Assembly (NCBI GenBank): GCA_026686845.1
Contig: JAIVEN010000002.1
Location: 24,340,001-24,404,000, forward strand
Direction of reading: 5' to 3'
Origin: Adenanthera pavonina
Taxonomy: Eukaryota; Streptophyta; Magnoliopsida; Fabales; Fabaceae
Length of the DNA stretch: 64,000 nucleotides
In this document: positions 1-13,044 of the stretch, piece after piece
Layout of the letters: each line of letters opens with the position of its first letter
How positions within the stretch are numbered: the first letter of the stretch is position 1
Program-made: the position numbers and the translations under genes
Notes under the pieces: model-generated
The model's database searches: none
What the model saw: only the letters and a program-made list of their open reading frames with translations
What the model was told of the DNA's origin: nothing

Positions 1-105
1 TTTAATATATTAAATTCAACAAAAATATAAAATCTATAATTTTACTAGTTTTACTTGGTTTTCCTGATAAAAGGTTACTTTTATGCTAGATGCTTGATTT
101 AAGGA

Positions 106-822
106 ATTATTTTATAGAAATGAGAATGAAAATAAAAATAGGAATAAGAATGAGAATGAGAATGAAAATGAAGATTAATGAAATGAAATTAGTATGTTTG
201 TTATGTCATAGAAAGAGATAGACATTTGTATCTAGTTAAACAATAATGCTTTTAGTATAAAAATATATTAAAATGTTTGTTTTTAATTTTTTAATTATTT
301 ATAAAATTTTATCTATTTAATAAAAAAGATAGTAAAATATTTAATTTTAATTTTCTTAATTTTTATAAATAATTTTTTAATATTATTTCTTTTAAAAAAT
401 ATTATATATTTGTGAAAAAAAAAAGAAAATAAAGAGAATAATGTTGGGAAGGATTTACAAGAATATTACATGTAAAAAATACTATGATATAAAAGAAGAT
501 GCTTTGCTGGCTTAATAATGCAAGAAGCGGAATGTTATTTGGAGGTTGCAAGCAGGAGTGATGAAGCAACACATTTTTCCAGAAAATAAGAGCAATTTCG
601 GCATTTCACTTTCCATTTCAGGAATCCCATCCATTCCATTTCTCAGATGATGCGATAGAAGAGCCATTCCTAGACCCTTGAATACCTATTCCCATTGGCG
701 ATTGGAATGGGGTGGTTCTAGAAGAAAAATGTACCAAACATGGGGATAGAATGAAACAAAGCTTTATTCTATTCCCTACAATGCTTATTACATTCCATTC
801 CCACCAACCAAGCGCACCATTA
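106..822. mobile_element. Probable hAT-type MITE or non-autonomous element rich in GAATG
   Basis: The left part is a run of GAATGA/AAATGA units. The right part, read in reverse, begins near a GTGCGCTTGGTTGG end and continues with GGAATGGAATG-like sequence, a composition typical of GGCCCGTTTGGTT-class plant MITEs. No clear target duplication was found, so the borders are approximate. No coding capacity is visible. The first 100 bases are featureless AT-rich DNA. Confidence 0.35.
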
Positions 823-829
823 TGTGTTT

Positions 830-2485
830 AGGAAAGGCAATTAGCCAATAATTCTTTTTTTTTTTCCCTTCTCATAGACTTGTAGTATCCTTTGTCAAAC
901 AGCAACACTTAGTTCCTGATAGGTTGATGTTTATGAAAATCACGATTTTTAATCATGATTTTTCAACTAAATGTATTTGTAAGATTACAATCTGCTTTTT
1001 TGCAAGATAAAAAGTTTGTTAAACTATAATTTTAAAAAAGAAAAGAAAAATTTATTTTGTGTTAACAAAATAATGGTTTTGAAAAAGAAAATAGATGTCA
1101 ATTTTATATTATTTCACAAAAAGTACTTTTAATTTTTATTATTCAAACAGATTTTTTGTCAAACTATGATTCTACAAAAAGAATATCTAAACATAACAAC
1201 TTACAATAAATTTATTTTTATCAAATTTCATTTTTATAAACTTCATTTATTCTGACTTATTTTTTCAAAATTGAAAACTAAACAGGTTATTAATCTTTCA
1301 AGGTACTGAAGTCAAAAGATAAACTCCTTCCAACTAAATCTATTTTATATTCAAAGATACAAACAAACAAATACCGACACAGGTTAATTTAATTCTTAAA
1401 ACTTCTTATTTAACAATCTGCTTTGTTTAAAAAAAATAAACGCTATAATATTATTCAAGTCATGCATGAAAAATAATATTAGCTGAAAAAAAAAATTGTC
1501 TGACTCCTCTATTAATAAGCGTCTTGGACTTTGCAAATAGTATTTTAGATTGTATAGATTTTAGTTTGATTTGTTTTATTATTTAACATTAACTTTTTCA
1601 AGTTCATAATTAAAATATTATTTTTCTTCTTTATTTTACATTACTTTTTTCAAATATTGAACTAACGAAACAGTTGACTGAAAAACAAAAAAACATGACA
1701 CATTTTTGGTTAAGACAACGTTGAAGCCGTATGCAAACCTTGTATCGTACATGTTAGAGTCGGAAAAAAAAAGAAGTCAACCTTTCAACGTATTTTATTT
1801 CTGTTTAAAAAAATATACATATTTTAATTCTTGGTCACAGAAATGAGCCGAAGGGTAAAGTAGGGCCCAAATTTTTCCACATGGGTCAATTAATTGTTGG
1901 TCAAAAAACTGGGTCCATCAATGTCTGATTCTTTTTTTTTTTTCGTCGACTTTGACCCACCAGCCACTAGAGAGTAGAGACCCATATGGCCATCTTTTTT
2001 TTTTCGCTTTCTTTTAATTTTTTTTCTCCCTGACCAAAGAAAAATATCTTTGTTTATGGGCATACGCGGCGTGGACTTTTCTTTTGTGAAAGTACTTTTT
2101 GAAACCTTTCACGCATTAAAACTTAAACAACATAATCTATGTCTTTTTTAATAATTTTAATTTTAATTTGAGTATATTCTTTACATAAACTTAGTGTATT
2201 CGGTTCCTATTTGATGCTGGTTTAAGGGGGAAAAAAACTTTATGTATTCAACAAAATATTTGCTGAATGTTATCTCAGTTTGAACAATCCAAGTCCTTAA
2301 ACTGAAAAAAAAAATAATTGGTGATACTAAGAATTCGAGAATACCATACTCAGTTCAAAACACAACAACTATTAGATAAATAATAATATTTTATTAAATA
2401 ATTACATAATATATTAACTCATTTAATAATCTATAGCTTTCAAAGTAATTAATTATGTCACAATTACATAATAATATATTTTTTA
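830..2485. other. Intergenic AT-rich spacer, nothing recognised
   Basis: No reading frame with protein character, no RNA gene signature and no defined repeat was seen. The stretch contains many short poly-A and poly-T runs. Confidence 0.5.
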
Positions 2486-2493
2486 ATTCATTG

Positions 2494-3097
2494 CAAGGTT
2501 CAAAAACTGGACTGACTGATTTGACTGATTGAACCAAGAACTAGTGTCAAGTCTGATATAGACGTAGAGGACGATCAGCTAGTTTCAAAATCAGTGAGAA
2601 CCGGTGAAAAACTAGTTAAACCGATCACTAATCAATAATAAACCGGTGGAAAACTAGTTGAATTGGTAATATTTGTTCAAATTTTTTTTAAAATATTTTT
2701 AGTTTTTAAGATAAAATAATATTATTTTTAGTATTAAATAGTATTATTTTTTGTATAATTTTTTCTTTCTATATTATAATATTGTATAAACATTATTATG
2801 ATACATAATTATTAATAATAATAAATTTACTTAACAAATAATATAAAAATAGAATATTAATTAGTCATTTTAAATTCAAAATATGATTATGAATGAATAT
2901 TAACTTGTTTAAATTCAAATATTAGGCTATAAAACTTATTAATAATATTTTTTAATTTTCTATATAATTTATAAAATTAAAAAAAATTGTTAATTTTATT
3001 ACTACCTATTTAATTTCGGTTGAATTACAAGTGAACTATTGAATCTTGAACCAGTGCCTTGACCAATTTAATCTCTGATTTGGTTTTTAGTACCTTG
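2494..3097 (+). mobile_element. hAT MITE, family 1 copy a, with perfect 8-bp target duplication
   Basis: The left end CAAGGTTCAAAAACTGG and the reverse complement of the right end, CAAGGTACTAAAAACC, form an imperfect terminal inverted repeat. ATTCATTG lies immediately left (2486-2493) and immediately right (3098-3105), a perfect 8-bp target-site duplication typical of hAT elements. The interior (about 2690-2960) is very AT-rich and matches copies b to e elsewhere in this window. There is no coding capacity. Confidence 0.8.
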
Positions 3098-3100
3098 ATT

Positions 3101-3180
3101 CATTGTAGTAATATTCTTATTTTGGTAAAACCATTGTAGTAATATTCTTATTTTGGTAAAACCATTGTAGTAATATTCAA
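3101..3180. repeat. 31-bp tandem repeat, about 2.5 units
   Basis: A unit beginning ATTGTAGTAATATTC and ending GGTAAAACC is repeated head to tail about two and a half times. The array starts inside the right target duplication of the neighbouring MITE. Confidence 0.8.
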
Positions 3181-3379
3181 ATTGATAAAAAATGGAGTAA
3201 ACTACAATATTAATGACTAATGGGGCATTAGGACTAGTGATAGAGGTTATGGTCACTTAAACATGATGTTTTGAGTTTAAAATCGTGTCAATGTGGAAAA
3301 TGCTTTTAAGAAAACTCCATAAATAGGGTCCAACTGTAATTGTGTCAGGATTTTATTGATTATAATGGATAGATTTTAA

Positions 3380-3986
3380 CAATGTCGTCAAAAGCAGATC
3401 AAACAGTCCATTCAACTGGTTAAACTAGGAACCGGTGTCTGGTTTGGTCCAGTTAAAGAAGAGGATTAGGAGAATTCAAAATCGATAAGAATCGGTGATC
3501 AACTGGTTCATGACCAGTTCTCCTATATTATTTTTAAAAAAAATTAAAATATTTTTTTAAAGAGTTTTTAAGATAAAATAAAATCATTTTTAGTGTAAAA
3601 TATTTTTTATATATTATAGTATTATATAAGCATTATTATAATATATAATTATTAAAAATTGTATATTTACTTAATAAATAATACAATAATTGATTATTAA
3701 TTTATTATTTTAGACTCAAAATATGATTATAGATAAATATTAATTTATTTATATTTAAATATTAAATTATGAAACTTATTAATAATTTATTTATGATGAA
3801 TAATATATTAATAATTAGTATTATTCAGTTTGAGATTTTAATTAAGTCATAAAATTTGTTTAAACTTGTATTATTTGTTTTAAATATATTATTTTAATCA
3901 CTACCGATCTGATCTCAATAGATCATAGTTAAACCATTAAATCTTAAACTAATATCTTATATAATTTGATACTCAATATAATATTG
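3380..3986 (+). mobile_element. hAT MITE, family 1 copy b
   Basis: The interior shares long stretches with copy a, including the block around CTTAATAAATAATACA and the AATATTAATTTATTT region. The ends CAATG and ATATTG resemble the family ends. The flanks GATTTTAA (3372-3379) and GATTCTAG (3987-3994) agree at 6 of 8 positions, consistent with an older, decayed 8-bp duplication. Confidence 0.7.
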
Positions 3987-3994
3987 GATTCTAG

Positions 3995-5945
3995 TTTAAT
4001 TTTGTTGAAATGTTTAACCATATGTACCAAAAAATGCACATTCTTTTTTGGTGAATACCAAAGTACACGCTTTGTAAGATGGACGATAATGTTTTGGCCC
4101 TTTGGGCATTTAGGCAACCCCTAGTTGAATAAATCACCAGAATAGGCCTTGAACTTTTTGGGCAAATAGGTATCCATTTGAACCTTTGTTTTTTTGGGCC
4201 AACATCAACATGAGAACAAAGCAGCCTTTTCTTTTATAGGTTTTGTTGTTATTTTTCTTCTTTTCGGAATAGATTATTGAAGCTCAGTTATAGAGGAGCC
4301 CATATGATAAAAGTATTATACTAAAGTCAAACTGCCAAAAATTCAGGCAAAAAAAAAAATCAAACTGGCAAAAATGGTGACAGGAAAAATCAAAATAGTA
4401 CGTCATTTCATACATAAAATAAAACAAAAATGAAAAATAAATTAAAAATATACTTCGAGTTAAAAATTGTTATACTGAAAAAAGATTTTAAATGAGAAAT
4501 TTTCCACTTAACGAGTCAAGAACTGTAAATTTCCTTTACAGTTTAAAGTTTCGGTTTGTAATTACTCGAAAATAATTTTAAAATCTTAGATCTTTTAATA
4601 TAAAAAAAATCTTTCACTTAAATTGTTAACTATATTTTTTCTCATCTTTATAGCCACAAAGATGTGAAGGTAACCCCACAAGTACTTTAAAAGCATACTA
4701 TTGATGCCATGATTTGTTTTCCCTGAGAATTGGATCTGAGAGTCATTGAGTAAAAGGGAAGCAAGTCCTTTTTTATAATAATAATAATTGTCCTCAGCAG
4801 TCGTAGTAATAATAACCAACATTCTCATTGCATTTCCAATTTGCATATGGAATAACTGTCCAAAAGCTTCAATAATCATAACCATAATATTTAATCTCCA
4901 CCACAATTAATTTAATACATGTTTGATATCTCCTCACTATATATATATATATGGTTATTATATTTTAGCCTGCCTTTTATACCTTCATTAATTATTCTTA
5001 ATATGTTTTTGCTGTTGTGTGTGTGTGTGTATCAACCCAAGGGGTCACTTTTTATTTTAAAACTAAATATTTTGCAATTATATAATCAAGCATTTAAAAA
5101 GAGTAATATATCACTAACCTTGGTGGTGTTGATTGGTAAGAGACTTCAGGCCAAAAATGGTAAGAGAGATTAAATACATTTTAATTAATATTTTGAATTT
5201 GAGCTTTTTGAATGAAAAAAAATCATATTACAAGAGCTTATTTCTTATAATCCAAATTAATTGATAATATTGATATTTTGAGTTTTCTATCACCGTTGAA
5301 AGATATAAGAGAATGAGTTGCTTGAATCACCAAGTATTGAGAAATGCTACAATGCCTTCTCTGTATAATTATATATTCATCTATTTAGAGAGAAAATGAT
5401 TAAAATCATGTATTTTTTTGGTTTGACATCAACAAGAATATTGCATGTTATATATTATTTGTTATTCTCCATGTAATTAAAATAATCAACCAAACAATTT
5501 AAATTTCCCTTCAATCATTATTAATTAAAAAAAAGTAAAACGTCTTATTATATATCACTCTTGAAATTTTATTGGTCATTTCTCCGTCTTCTTCCTATTA
5601 TTACCTTGCATCCACCCCTTCATATCTCACCCTCCTTTTAGTTGCCTATCATTATATGTGTGTGTGTATCGAACACAAACACAAACACAAACACAAATAT
5701 ATTTGGCATATAAATAATTTAATGAATATTGTTTTCATTAAAAAAATTATCAGAAAAAAGATTTTTTTTTTACCTATATATCAATTAGAGAATGATAAAA
5801 AAAGTTAGAAGATTATTTCAAAGTTTTTTGACATGTACTTTAAGACAAGAATAAAATAGCAGCATAAAAAATTTAGTTTATATATATATATATATTATAT
5901 TGGTGTTAACAGTAGTAATGAATAAATTTAGAATATTATAAAGAT
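3995..5945. other. Intergenic spacer with simple repeats
   Basis: AT-rich spacer. It holds a (TA)n run near 4940, a (GT)n run near 5015-5030 and an ACAAAC tandem array near 5672-5695. Short open frames here (such as 4595-4906 on the minus strand) lack any protein family character. Confidence 0.5.
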
Positions 5946-5950
5946 ACACT

Positions 5951-8431
5951 AACTACAAAAAAAGAGGTATTTAGAGATGGTCAAAATCTGTCACTAAATA
6001 ACTCAAAATCCGTCTCTAATCTATTAGAGACGAATTTAGAGACAACATTTAAGTCGTCTCTAAAAGTGGCGTCGCTAAATAATTAGAGAGGGATTAACTC
6101 ATCCGTCTCTATTTAGAGACGGATTTATTCCGTCTCTAAATAAAATAAATTCATCTCTAATCTCAATCAAAATTTGTTACCAAAATTGTTAAAAATAATC
6201 AAATAAAATAATAAAAATATAATAAAATCATCAGCCACTTCACCCCCTAGGGGTATGTCATTTGTAGTACCATATCATATTAATAGCTTCAAATGTGTCT
6301 CACCCAGGTTCGAAGTCATGACCTCTTACTTCCAATACCTTTGTAGTCATCATGTTGCCAGATGAACTGAAATATTTCTATAGTCTCTATATGTAATATT
6401 AAATATATATTATTTATCTAAACACTAATATATAAACATATATATTTATAAGTCAATATATTATTAAAAAATACACATATGTTTTATATTCAATTATTAA
6501 TATCATAAAATATTTTATTTATATATATTTATATTTATATAAATATTTATATTATTTTGTTTAGATCTTAAATAATTTTTCTATAAATATATTTGTTTTT
6601 CTTTGGAAAGAAAAAAATTATTTTCCTAGCCGACTTTTAAATTTAATTTTTATTTGTAAATAAAAATAATTATATATATTATGTTTATGATCCATATGTT
6701 TTAATATTTTATTATGTTATTTTTTGCATAGGCATATCATATAATATACATATATATATATATATATATCGTATTTTATATTATTTAATAAATTATATTA
6801 TATATATGCTTAATATATATTAGAGGTGGGAGGGAACCAGATATGATCGAGTTTTATGTCAGTCCATGATCAAACCCAAAGTCTTGGTTAAGTATTATAT
6901 ATATCCATTTTAAATTTAGAAAGAAACATATCTTTTTATTATTTACACCATAAATTTAATTATGGATACCTAATGAAAAAGGATTGAAATTTTATTTGAT
7001 TTTGATTTGATTTATTTTTTAGTATCATTATTACTTTTAACTTTAATTTTAAAATGTAGATGTAAATTCTCAAAAAAAGGTTAATTTAGAAAGAATTAAT
7101 GATTAATAAGTTTATAATAAATTTATTGTTGTCACAATTTTTTGAAATTATTATCCTAAAATAGAATTAAAAATTAACTTATTAATTCAAAGTAAAATAA
7201 ATTAATAAAATTAAGATAATCTACTTAGATATTTTAAACCAAATGATATTATTAAAGATAAAATTTTTTTGAAATCAATTCTACAAACATATCAAATATA
7301 AAAAATTTATCAACATATGAATTACTAATTAAATAAAAAATATTGTTTAATATTAATTGATTCTAGATATTTGTTAATTACTAGGACAATTAAATATCAT
7401 CTATGATAAAATTACTTACGTTCTCTTTTAGTCTAAAATTTCTTAAAACTTCAATGTTTCCTTTAATTTCATTTTACTATTTATAATCTTAAAGTTCTCT
7501 ATATATCTCCTCTCTCATTCATTTCTTATTTTTCATTCTCATCCTATATTCTCAATTTCTCGATCTTCTTCCATCAACTACCAAGCATGCTCCTAAAAAA
7601 AAAAAATTAGGTTTTAGGATTCTGGTAGTTTAGTTTAAGGTCACTTTTTGAAATGTCTTTTAATATAATTAGAAATACAATTCATTTAACTAAAATTAGT
7701 TAACTCATGAGTTTGGTCCATTTAACATACTATAATATTTAAAAAATACCCAAAATTTGAAAATATCTCTCAAAATTTAAATTAACATATTACAATATTA
7801 AAAAATAATACTATATAAAATTGAAGTAATTTTAAAAACAAATCCGTATCTAAATCCGTCTCTAAATGTGAATTAGGGACTAATTTAGAGATAGACAAGG
7901 CACCCGTTACTGCGTTCATTACAAATGCGTCTCTAAGTTCATCTCTAAATAGATATTAGAGATGAATTTAGGGCAAGACATTTATTGTTGCATTCACTAA
8001 AAATACGTATCTAAATCCATCTCAAAAAAAAAAATTAGAGATAGGTTTAGTGACAAATTTTTATCCATCACAATAAATTAAAAACATCCGTTACAAAATT
8101 CATCTCTAAATGTTAAAGAATTTTCAAGAAATAATAGGATATTTTTAGAGACGGATATAGAGACGGACTTTTTTATTTTAGCGATGAAAAATTAGTTGTT
8201 ACTAAGTCTATCTCTATCATATTATTAGGTACGGATATAGAGACGGATTTTATTAGAAACGATATATATCCGTCTCAAACTCCGTCTCTAATACTTTTCC
8301 ATTATTTTTAATATGAAAGAAAGTTATTTTGCTAAAAAAATTCGTTATCCGTCTCTATTTTTATCTCTAATAGTGACAGATTTTAATTCGTCTCTAAAAT
8401 TCGTAACTAAATGGATATTTTTTTTGTAATG
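5951..8431. mobile_element. Non-autonomous CACTA-like element with subterminal motif arrays
   Basis: The left end AACTACAAAAAAAG and the reverse complement of the right end, CATTACAAAAAAAA, resemble CACTACAA-type CACTA ends with a few substitutions. Just inside both ends lie dense arrays of a roughly 10-bp motif in both orientations (AGAGACGGAT / ATCCGTCTCT and one-base variants). The left array is at about 5965-6165 and the right at about 7840-8400. Subterminal arrays of this kind are a hallmark of CACTA (En/Spm) elements. The interior (6190-7800) is AT-rich and has no transposase frame. No convincing 3-bp target duplication was found (ACT on the left against GTA on the right). Confidence 0.6.
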
Positions 8432-8434
8432 GTA

Positions 8435-10910
8435 CTATAGTTAAAAAGATTATAGAGACAGCATCAGCATGATAGGGTTCAACTTTTATAATATATATGT
8501 ATGATGATTATTTAGTTGACACGAAAAGTTGTCGATTTGATTCTTGTGGGCGATAATTTTAATATTTTATTGATATAGCCAGGTATATATATCTCACAAA
8601 TTATTGTACGTTGTCCTGTCTTTGAATTAAGGAAACCTATCAAACCCTTCAGCTTTGTTTGTTTTGTGAAAAACAAAAATGATAACTTTTAAAAATTCCT
8701 TGAAAGCTTTTTATTTGGTTCATGATCGACTTCAGTAATAACAGTAATTTCACATATATATATATATATATGACATGTGCAAATAAAAAAAATTTGTCGA
8801 AACAGAAAAGAAAGAAGAAAAAGAAGAAGATGAAGCCATAATTAATCATATTTGTCCTTGACTAAATATATAATTAAAGTTTAATTTGCCATTATGAAGC
8901 CTCATGAAGAAAATGAGATTAGTCCAAACTTGAACAGATGAGACAAGCTATCTAACAAGTGGGAAGGACAATATGGTGGATCTGCCTACCATTAATTCCC
9001 ACAAATTCAGTTTACAGCATTAATTATTTATTTTTATTTGAATCTATACCTATATTCATGTATAGTGTTGGTTAAGCTGTAATAATTTACACATGCACCA
9101 TATATTTTTTATACAAATAGTTTTTTTAGCTGATATACGATAATCTTTTAAACTTTAAGTTAATTACATGTAGATAATTTTCTAATATGTCATGATTTCA
9201 TTAATGAAATAACAAATTAATTAGCTTTTGAAAATAAAAAAATAGAGATTTAAACATTATGAACAATTCATTGTTAACTTTTGAAAAAAAATTATTTATA
9301 TATAACTCAAAATTCATAATAATAACAATAATAATATTTTTAGAATGTCTTTATCAATAGTACATGGGAGAAGAAAAAGGGGACAGATTGGTAGATGCCA
9401 TCCTCAATCATGTACTAATCATTTAAATTAAGATTATTAATTAGAAAATGTTACACCAAATACTACCTAACTATAATCACTACAGTTCTTAACCCTTTGT
9501 TTATTTATTATTTGTTTTTGAAAGCTAATTTGCATATACTCGATGCAAAAGCTAATAATCATTTTTTATTCAGTTAAATAAATTAATGATTCTAATTAAT
9601 CTTAAACTTTTTTTTTGGCCGGAGATTCTAATCTTAAACTTGAAGGAAGCAAAAGGACATGAATAAAATAAGAGACATTGAAAATCATTCAATTTTTAAT
9701 GAAAAAAAATCATCCACTCTCCCACTTTCTTTGAAATATTAACCCATGCTAACATGAGAATGTTTTATTTAATTTTAAAACATATTGAATTGAAAAAAAA
9801 TCTTATAATTAATTTTTATTATCCAAAAAAAATATTAAATAATATTAATTAAAATTAATACAGATTGAGAAAATAAGAAAAAAAAAATAGGTTCCACCTA
9901 AAATAATAAGAAAAGATAAATCTCATCTATAAAAAAAATGAATAAGAAAAAATTAGATTTACTTAAAAAAATATATAAAAAAAGAAAAAAGAACATAGAG
10001 TTTAATGAATGGAGCCGTTTAATTTACATCTAATACATAATACGATTCCATTCTACTTTTTATATATATATATAGATGTACTATTTACTTACCTTGGAAT
10101 GCAAATATATATTAGAAGATTCACTGAACATGGAGGAAGAAACCTTGGAGTAGATTAATGATGAATGAGACAAATATTGGAAAAAGAAATCCGAAAAAGG
10201 ACAAGAGACAGTTCATTAAAGACATGAATTTTGATTATCAAAACAAATAAATATAATTAGTGTTTTCCTGTAACTTTTGGTGCATCGAACATAGAAACAT
10301 CTTATTATTTGAATTTTGATTTTGTACTATTTTTTTTTCAACGCATAACAATAATTTCCTTGACTAAAATTAGTCTCTAATAAGCTTTTGAAGATCACAG
10401 AACGAGTCCCACAACACTTTTTTTTTTTATTGCTAACAGTTCCGCAACACTTTACAAAACAAGAATATCAATGAAAATATTAACTATGTCACTTAATTCA
10501 ATTACTAATATCATATAATACAACTTTAATTTTTAGGTGACAAAAAAACTTCCAAACACTATATATGTCACTTTATTGTAAGATAAATTGGATTAGAAAA
10601 ATTTCTTAGGTAACCTAATAAGTGGATGAACAAGTCAATCAAGAATAAATATATCAAAATCATAACCCTATTTTATTGGAGGTTTACTTCTGACATCTTT
10701 ATCTACCAATTTAAATACATTAACCCTAAAAAAATTTCTCATGAAACACAATCGATAATGGAAAACTTCTTTTTCTTTTCTTTTTCTTTTGGCCTGATAA
10801 TTAATGGAACTTTGAGACCGTCCTCCTTTTAATTCTCTCTCTCTCTCTCTAATAATGCATGAAGCAGCAGGAGGAAGGACAGGTCAATTTCAGCTGTTTT
10901 CACATATATG
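8435..10910. other. Intergenic AT-rich spacer, nothing recognised
   Basis: No gene-like frame, RNA gene or defined mobile element was seen. There are short (TA)n runs near 8755 and 10065 and a CTCTCT run near 10837. Confidence 0.5.
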
Positions 10911-10913
10911 GTA

Positions 10914-11178
10914 ATCCCTCGGTTCTATATATACAGGACATTTTGATTTGGTCCTAAATATAAGACCCTTTATAATATATGATGTGGTATTTATTATACA
11001 TTTTCAAAAAATATTTCTATTTAATGTATCCAAAGGAAAAAAGAGAGAGATTAAATAAGGGTACTTTTAGAAAAATATTGGGATTTTTAGAGAAATCGAG
11101 GTAAATAATTAGTTTTAACTCCCCTTCTTAATTCACATAATTCGGTTAAAATGATCTTATATTAAGAACGATATGGAG
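10914..11178 (+). mobile_element. Stowaway MITE, copy A
   Basis: About 265 bp flanked by TA on both sides. It starts ATCCCTCGGTTCTATATATA and ends with an ATGGAG-type inverted counterpart. It shares the internal landmarks of the family: TATTTATTATACATTTTC, the AATGTATCCAAAG block, a GAGAGA run and ATTGGGATTTTTAGAG. TA duplication and CTCCCTC-type ends are the Stowaway (Tc1/mariner) signature. Confidence 0.85.
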
Positions 11179-11556
11179 TATTTATTTGTTTATGGTACCT
11201 ATATTTATACAGATACGACCCTATGAGCTATTGGAACTTTCAATTCATAATAATAATAATAATCATAATAATAATGGTTAGGTTAAAAGGTTGAGCTGTA
11301 GCTTCAGAAGCACGTGAAGTTTTGGTTATAATGCCCTTAAGACATGAGTAGTATTATTTCAACTTACTTTGACTTAAATAAGTTATGAATGCCCTTTGAC
11401 TCTCCAGAAAAGGACCCTATAAGACTGATAATGATCTTTATCATTTTTTAATTAAAAAATATATAAATGAATTACAATTAATATTCTTTAAAATAACAAC
11501 CTTATCTTCTGAATATTACAATAATAATAAGTGGAATTTGTTATTATTATTATTTA

Positions 11557-11930
11557 GGGTGTTTTTGGATTGATTTATGTATAAGTGATTATGGGGATAA
11601 ATGTTTATTCATAATAAACTATAAAAATAAGTGATTATGTCAAAAATGATTTATGTTTGGATATTTTTACCCCATAAGTGATTTTGAGAAAAGAAATATG
11701 TTTGGATATTGGGAGTTTAAGTGATTATTGGGTGGATAATGAGAAAGAAAAGTAAAATAAGTGATTATAAGAAGATAAGTAATTATCATAAGTAGGATAA
11801 ATCAGTTTCTTCTGTAAACACTTATTTGAGGCATAAGTGCTTATTAAAAAATAACTTGCGTTTGGTAATTTCTCCACATAATCACTTATCTGCTCCCATA
11901 AGTACTTATGGGAACTATCCAAATTGGCAC
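11557..11930. mobile_element. MITE with terminal inverted repeats and internal AAGTGATTAT repeats
   Basis: The left end GGGTGTTTTTGGATTG and the reverse complement of the right end, GTGCCAATTTGGATAG, pair up. The interior repeats AAGTGATTAT or near variants about six times, with reverse copies (ATAATCACTT, CATAAGTACTTATG) near the right end. This resembles hAT-type MITEs. Target duplication is unclear. Confidence 0.55.
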
Positions 11931-12089
11931 ATAGATGAAAACACCTTTGTAACATATAAGAAATCAAGTTATATAATTTTAGAGATAATAAATTATAATT
12001 TAATAGTAGTAGTAGTAATAATAATAATTTATTATCATTGAGAAAAATTTTAATTTTTAAAATATAAAATTTTAATATTATAAATTATA

Positions 12090-12628
12090 CTCCCTCCGAT
12101 CCTTTTTATAAGAGATTTTCAACTACTTTACATAAATTAAAAAATTAGTTATCTTCTTAAAATTCTAAAATAAAAAATTAAATATTTCCTTTTTACCCCT
12201 ATTTAATATAATAATACAATTTACATTAAATACCATTTGACCAATTAAGAGTATCTTTTTTACTCCCTCTAGTCCTATATATAGGATCTTTTATCCTGAT
12301 TCTAAATATAAGACCATTTACAGTATACAAGATAGTATTTATTATACATTTTCAGAAAAATGTCCTTATTTAATGTATCCAAAGAGAAAGAGAGAGAAAT
12401 TAAATAAGGATAATTTTGAAAAAATATTGGGATTTTTGGAAAAATCAAGGTGGTTAATTAGTTTTAATTCTAATTTTTAATCCGCGTGATTCGGCTAAAA
12501 TGATCTTATATTAAGAATTAGAGAGAGTATTTAAAAAGTTTAATAATAATTTATGAGAAAAAATAAATGACGAGAGTAAAATAGAAAAAAAATTTACTAA
12601 ATATTACAAAATCTCTTATAAAAAAGAT
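12090..12628. mobile_element. Stowaway-like MITE interrupted by a second Stowaway (copy B)
   Basis: The left end CTCCCTCCGATCCTTTTTAT continues into AAGAGATTTT. The right side, read in reverse, gives ATCTTTTTTATAAGAGATTTT-like sequence, so the two halves are terminal inverted repeats of one element. The halves are separated by Stowaway copy B at 12263-12527, so this is the older, host element. The right border is approximate because of an adjacent poly-A run. Confidence 0.65.
12263..12527 (+). mobile_element. Stowaway MITE, copy B (nested)
   Basis: Flanked by TA at 12261-12262 and 12528-12529. It starts CTCCCTCTAGTCCTATATAT and ends AGAGAGAG. It carries all internal family landmarks, including AATGTATCCAAAGAGAAAG and TTAATCCGCGTGATTCGG. 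It lies inside the older element at 12090-12628 and about 250 bp from copy C, which is in the opposite orientation. Confidence 0.9.
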
Positions 12629-12778
12629 AAAAAAAAAACTTTTAGAAAGTACTTTATAAAAATAACATGAGGAATTAGATCATTAATCGATTATTATTAT
12701 TCCTTATATAATTGCTACTAGTTTGTAGGTTAATAATGGCCAAAGGCCAATCATCTTACCACAACATTTAGTATCATA

Positions 12779-13042
12779 CTCTCTCTCTGGTCCTATATAT
12801 AAGACCATTTTAATCGAATTATGTGAATTAAGAAATGGAATTAAAATTAATTAATTACCTCAATTTCTCCAAAAATTTCAATCTTTTTCCAAAACTACCC
12901 TTATTTAATCTCTCTCTTTTTCTCTTTGAATACATTAAATAGGGGTATTTTTTTAAAAATGCATAATAAATACCACCTCATATATTGTAAAGGATCTTAT
13001 ATTTAGGATCAAGATAAAAGGTTCTATATATAGGACGGGAGG
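12779..13042 (-). mobile_element. Stowaway MITE, copy C
   Basis: An inverted copy of the same family, flanked by TA (12777-12778 and 13043-13044). On the plus strand it starts CTCTCTCTGGTCCTATATAT and ends GGACGGGAGG. By eye it is roughly 80 percent similar to copy B read in reverse. Confidence 0.9.
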
Positions 13043-13044
13043 TA

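Noticed and set aside
4595..4906. 103-codon minus-strand frame
   Set aside because: Composition is that of translated AT-rich spacer and it has no family resemblance.
6300..6330. GGTTCGAAGTC resembling a tRNA T-loop
   Set aside because: No acceptor stem, D-loop or anticodon arm can be built around it; the same holds for AGTTCGAACC at 58388.
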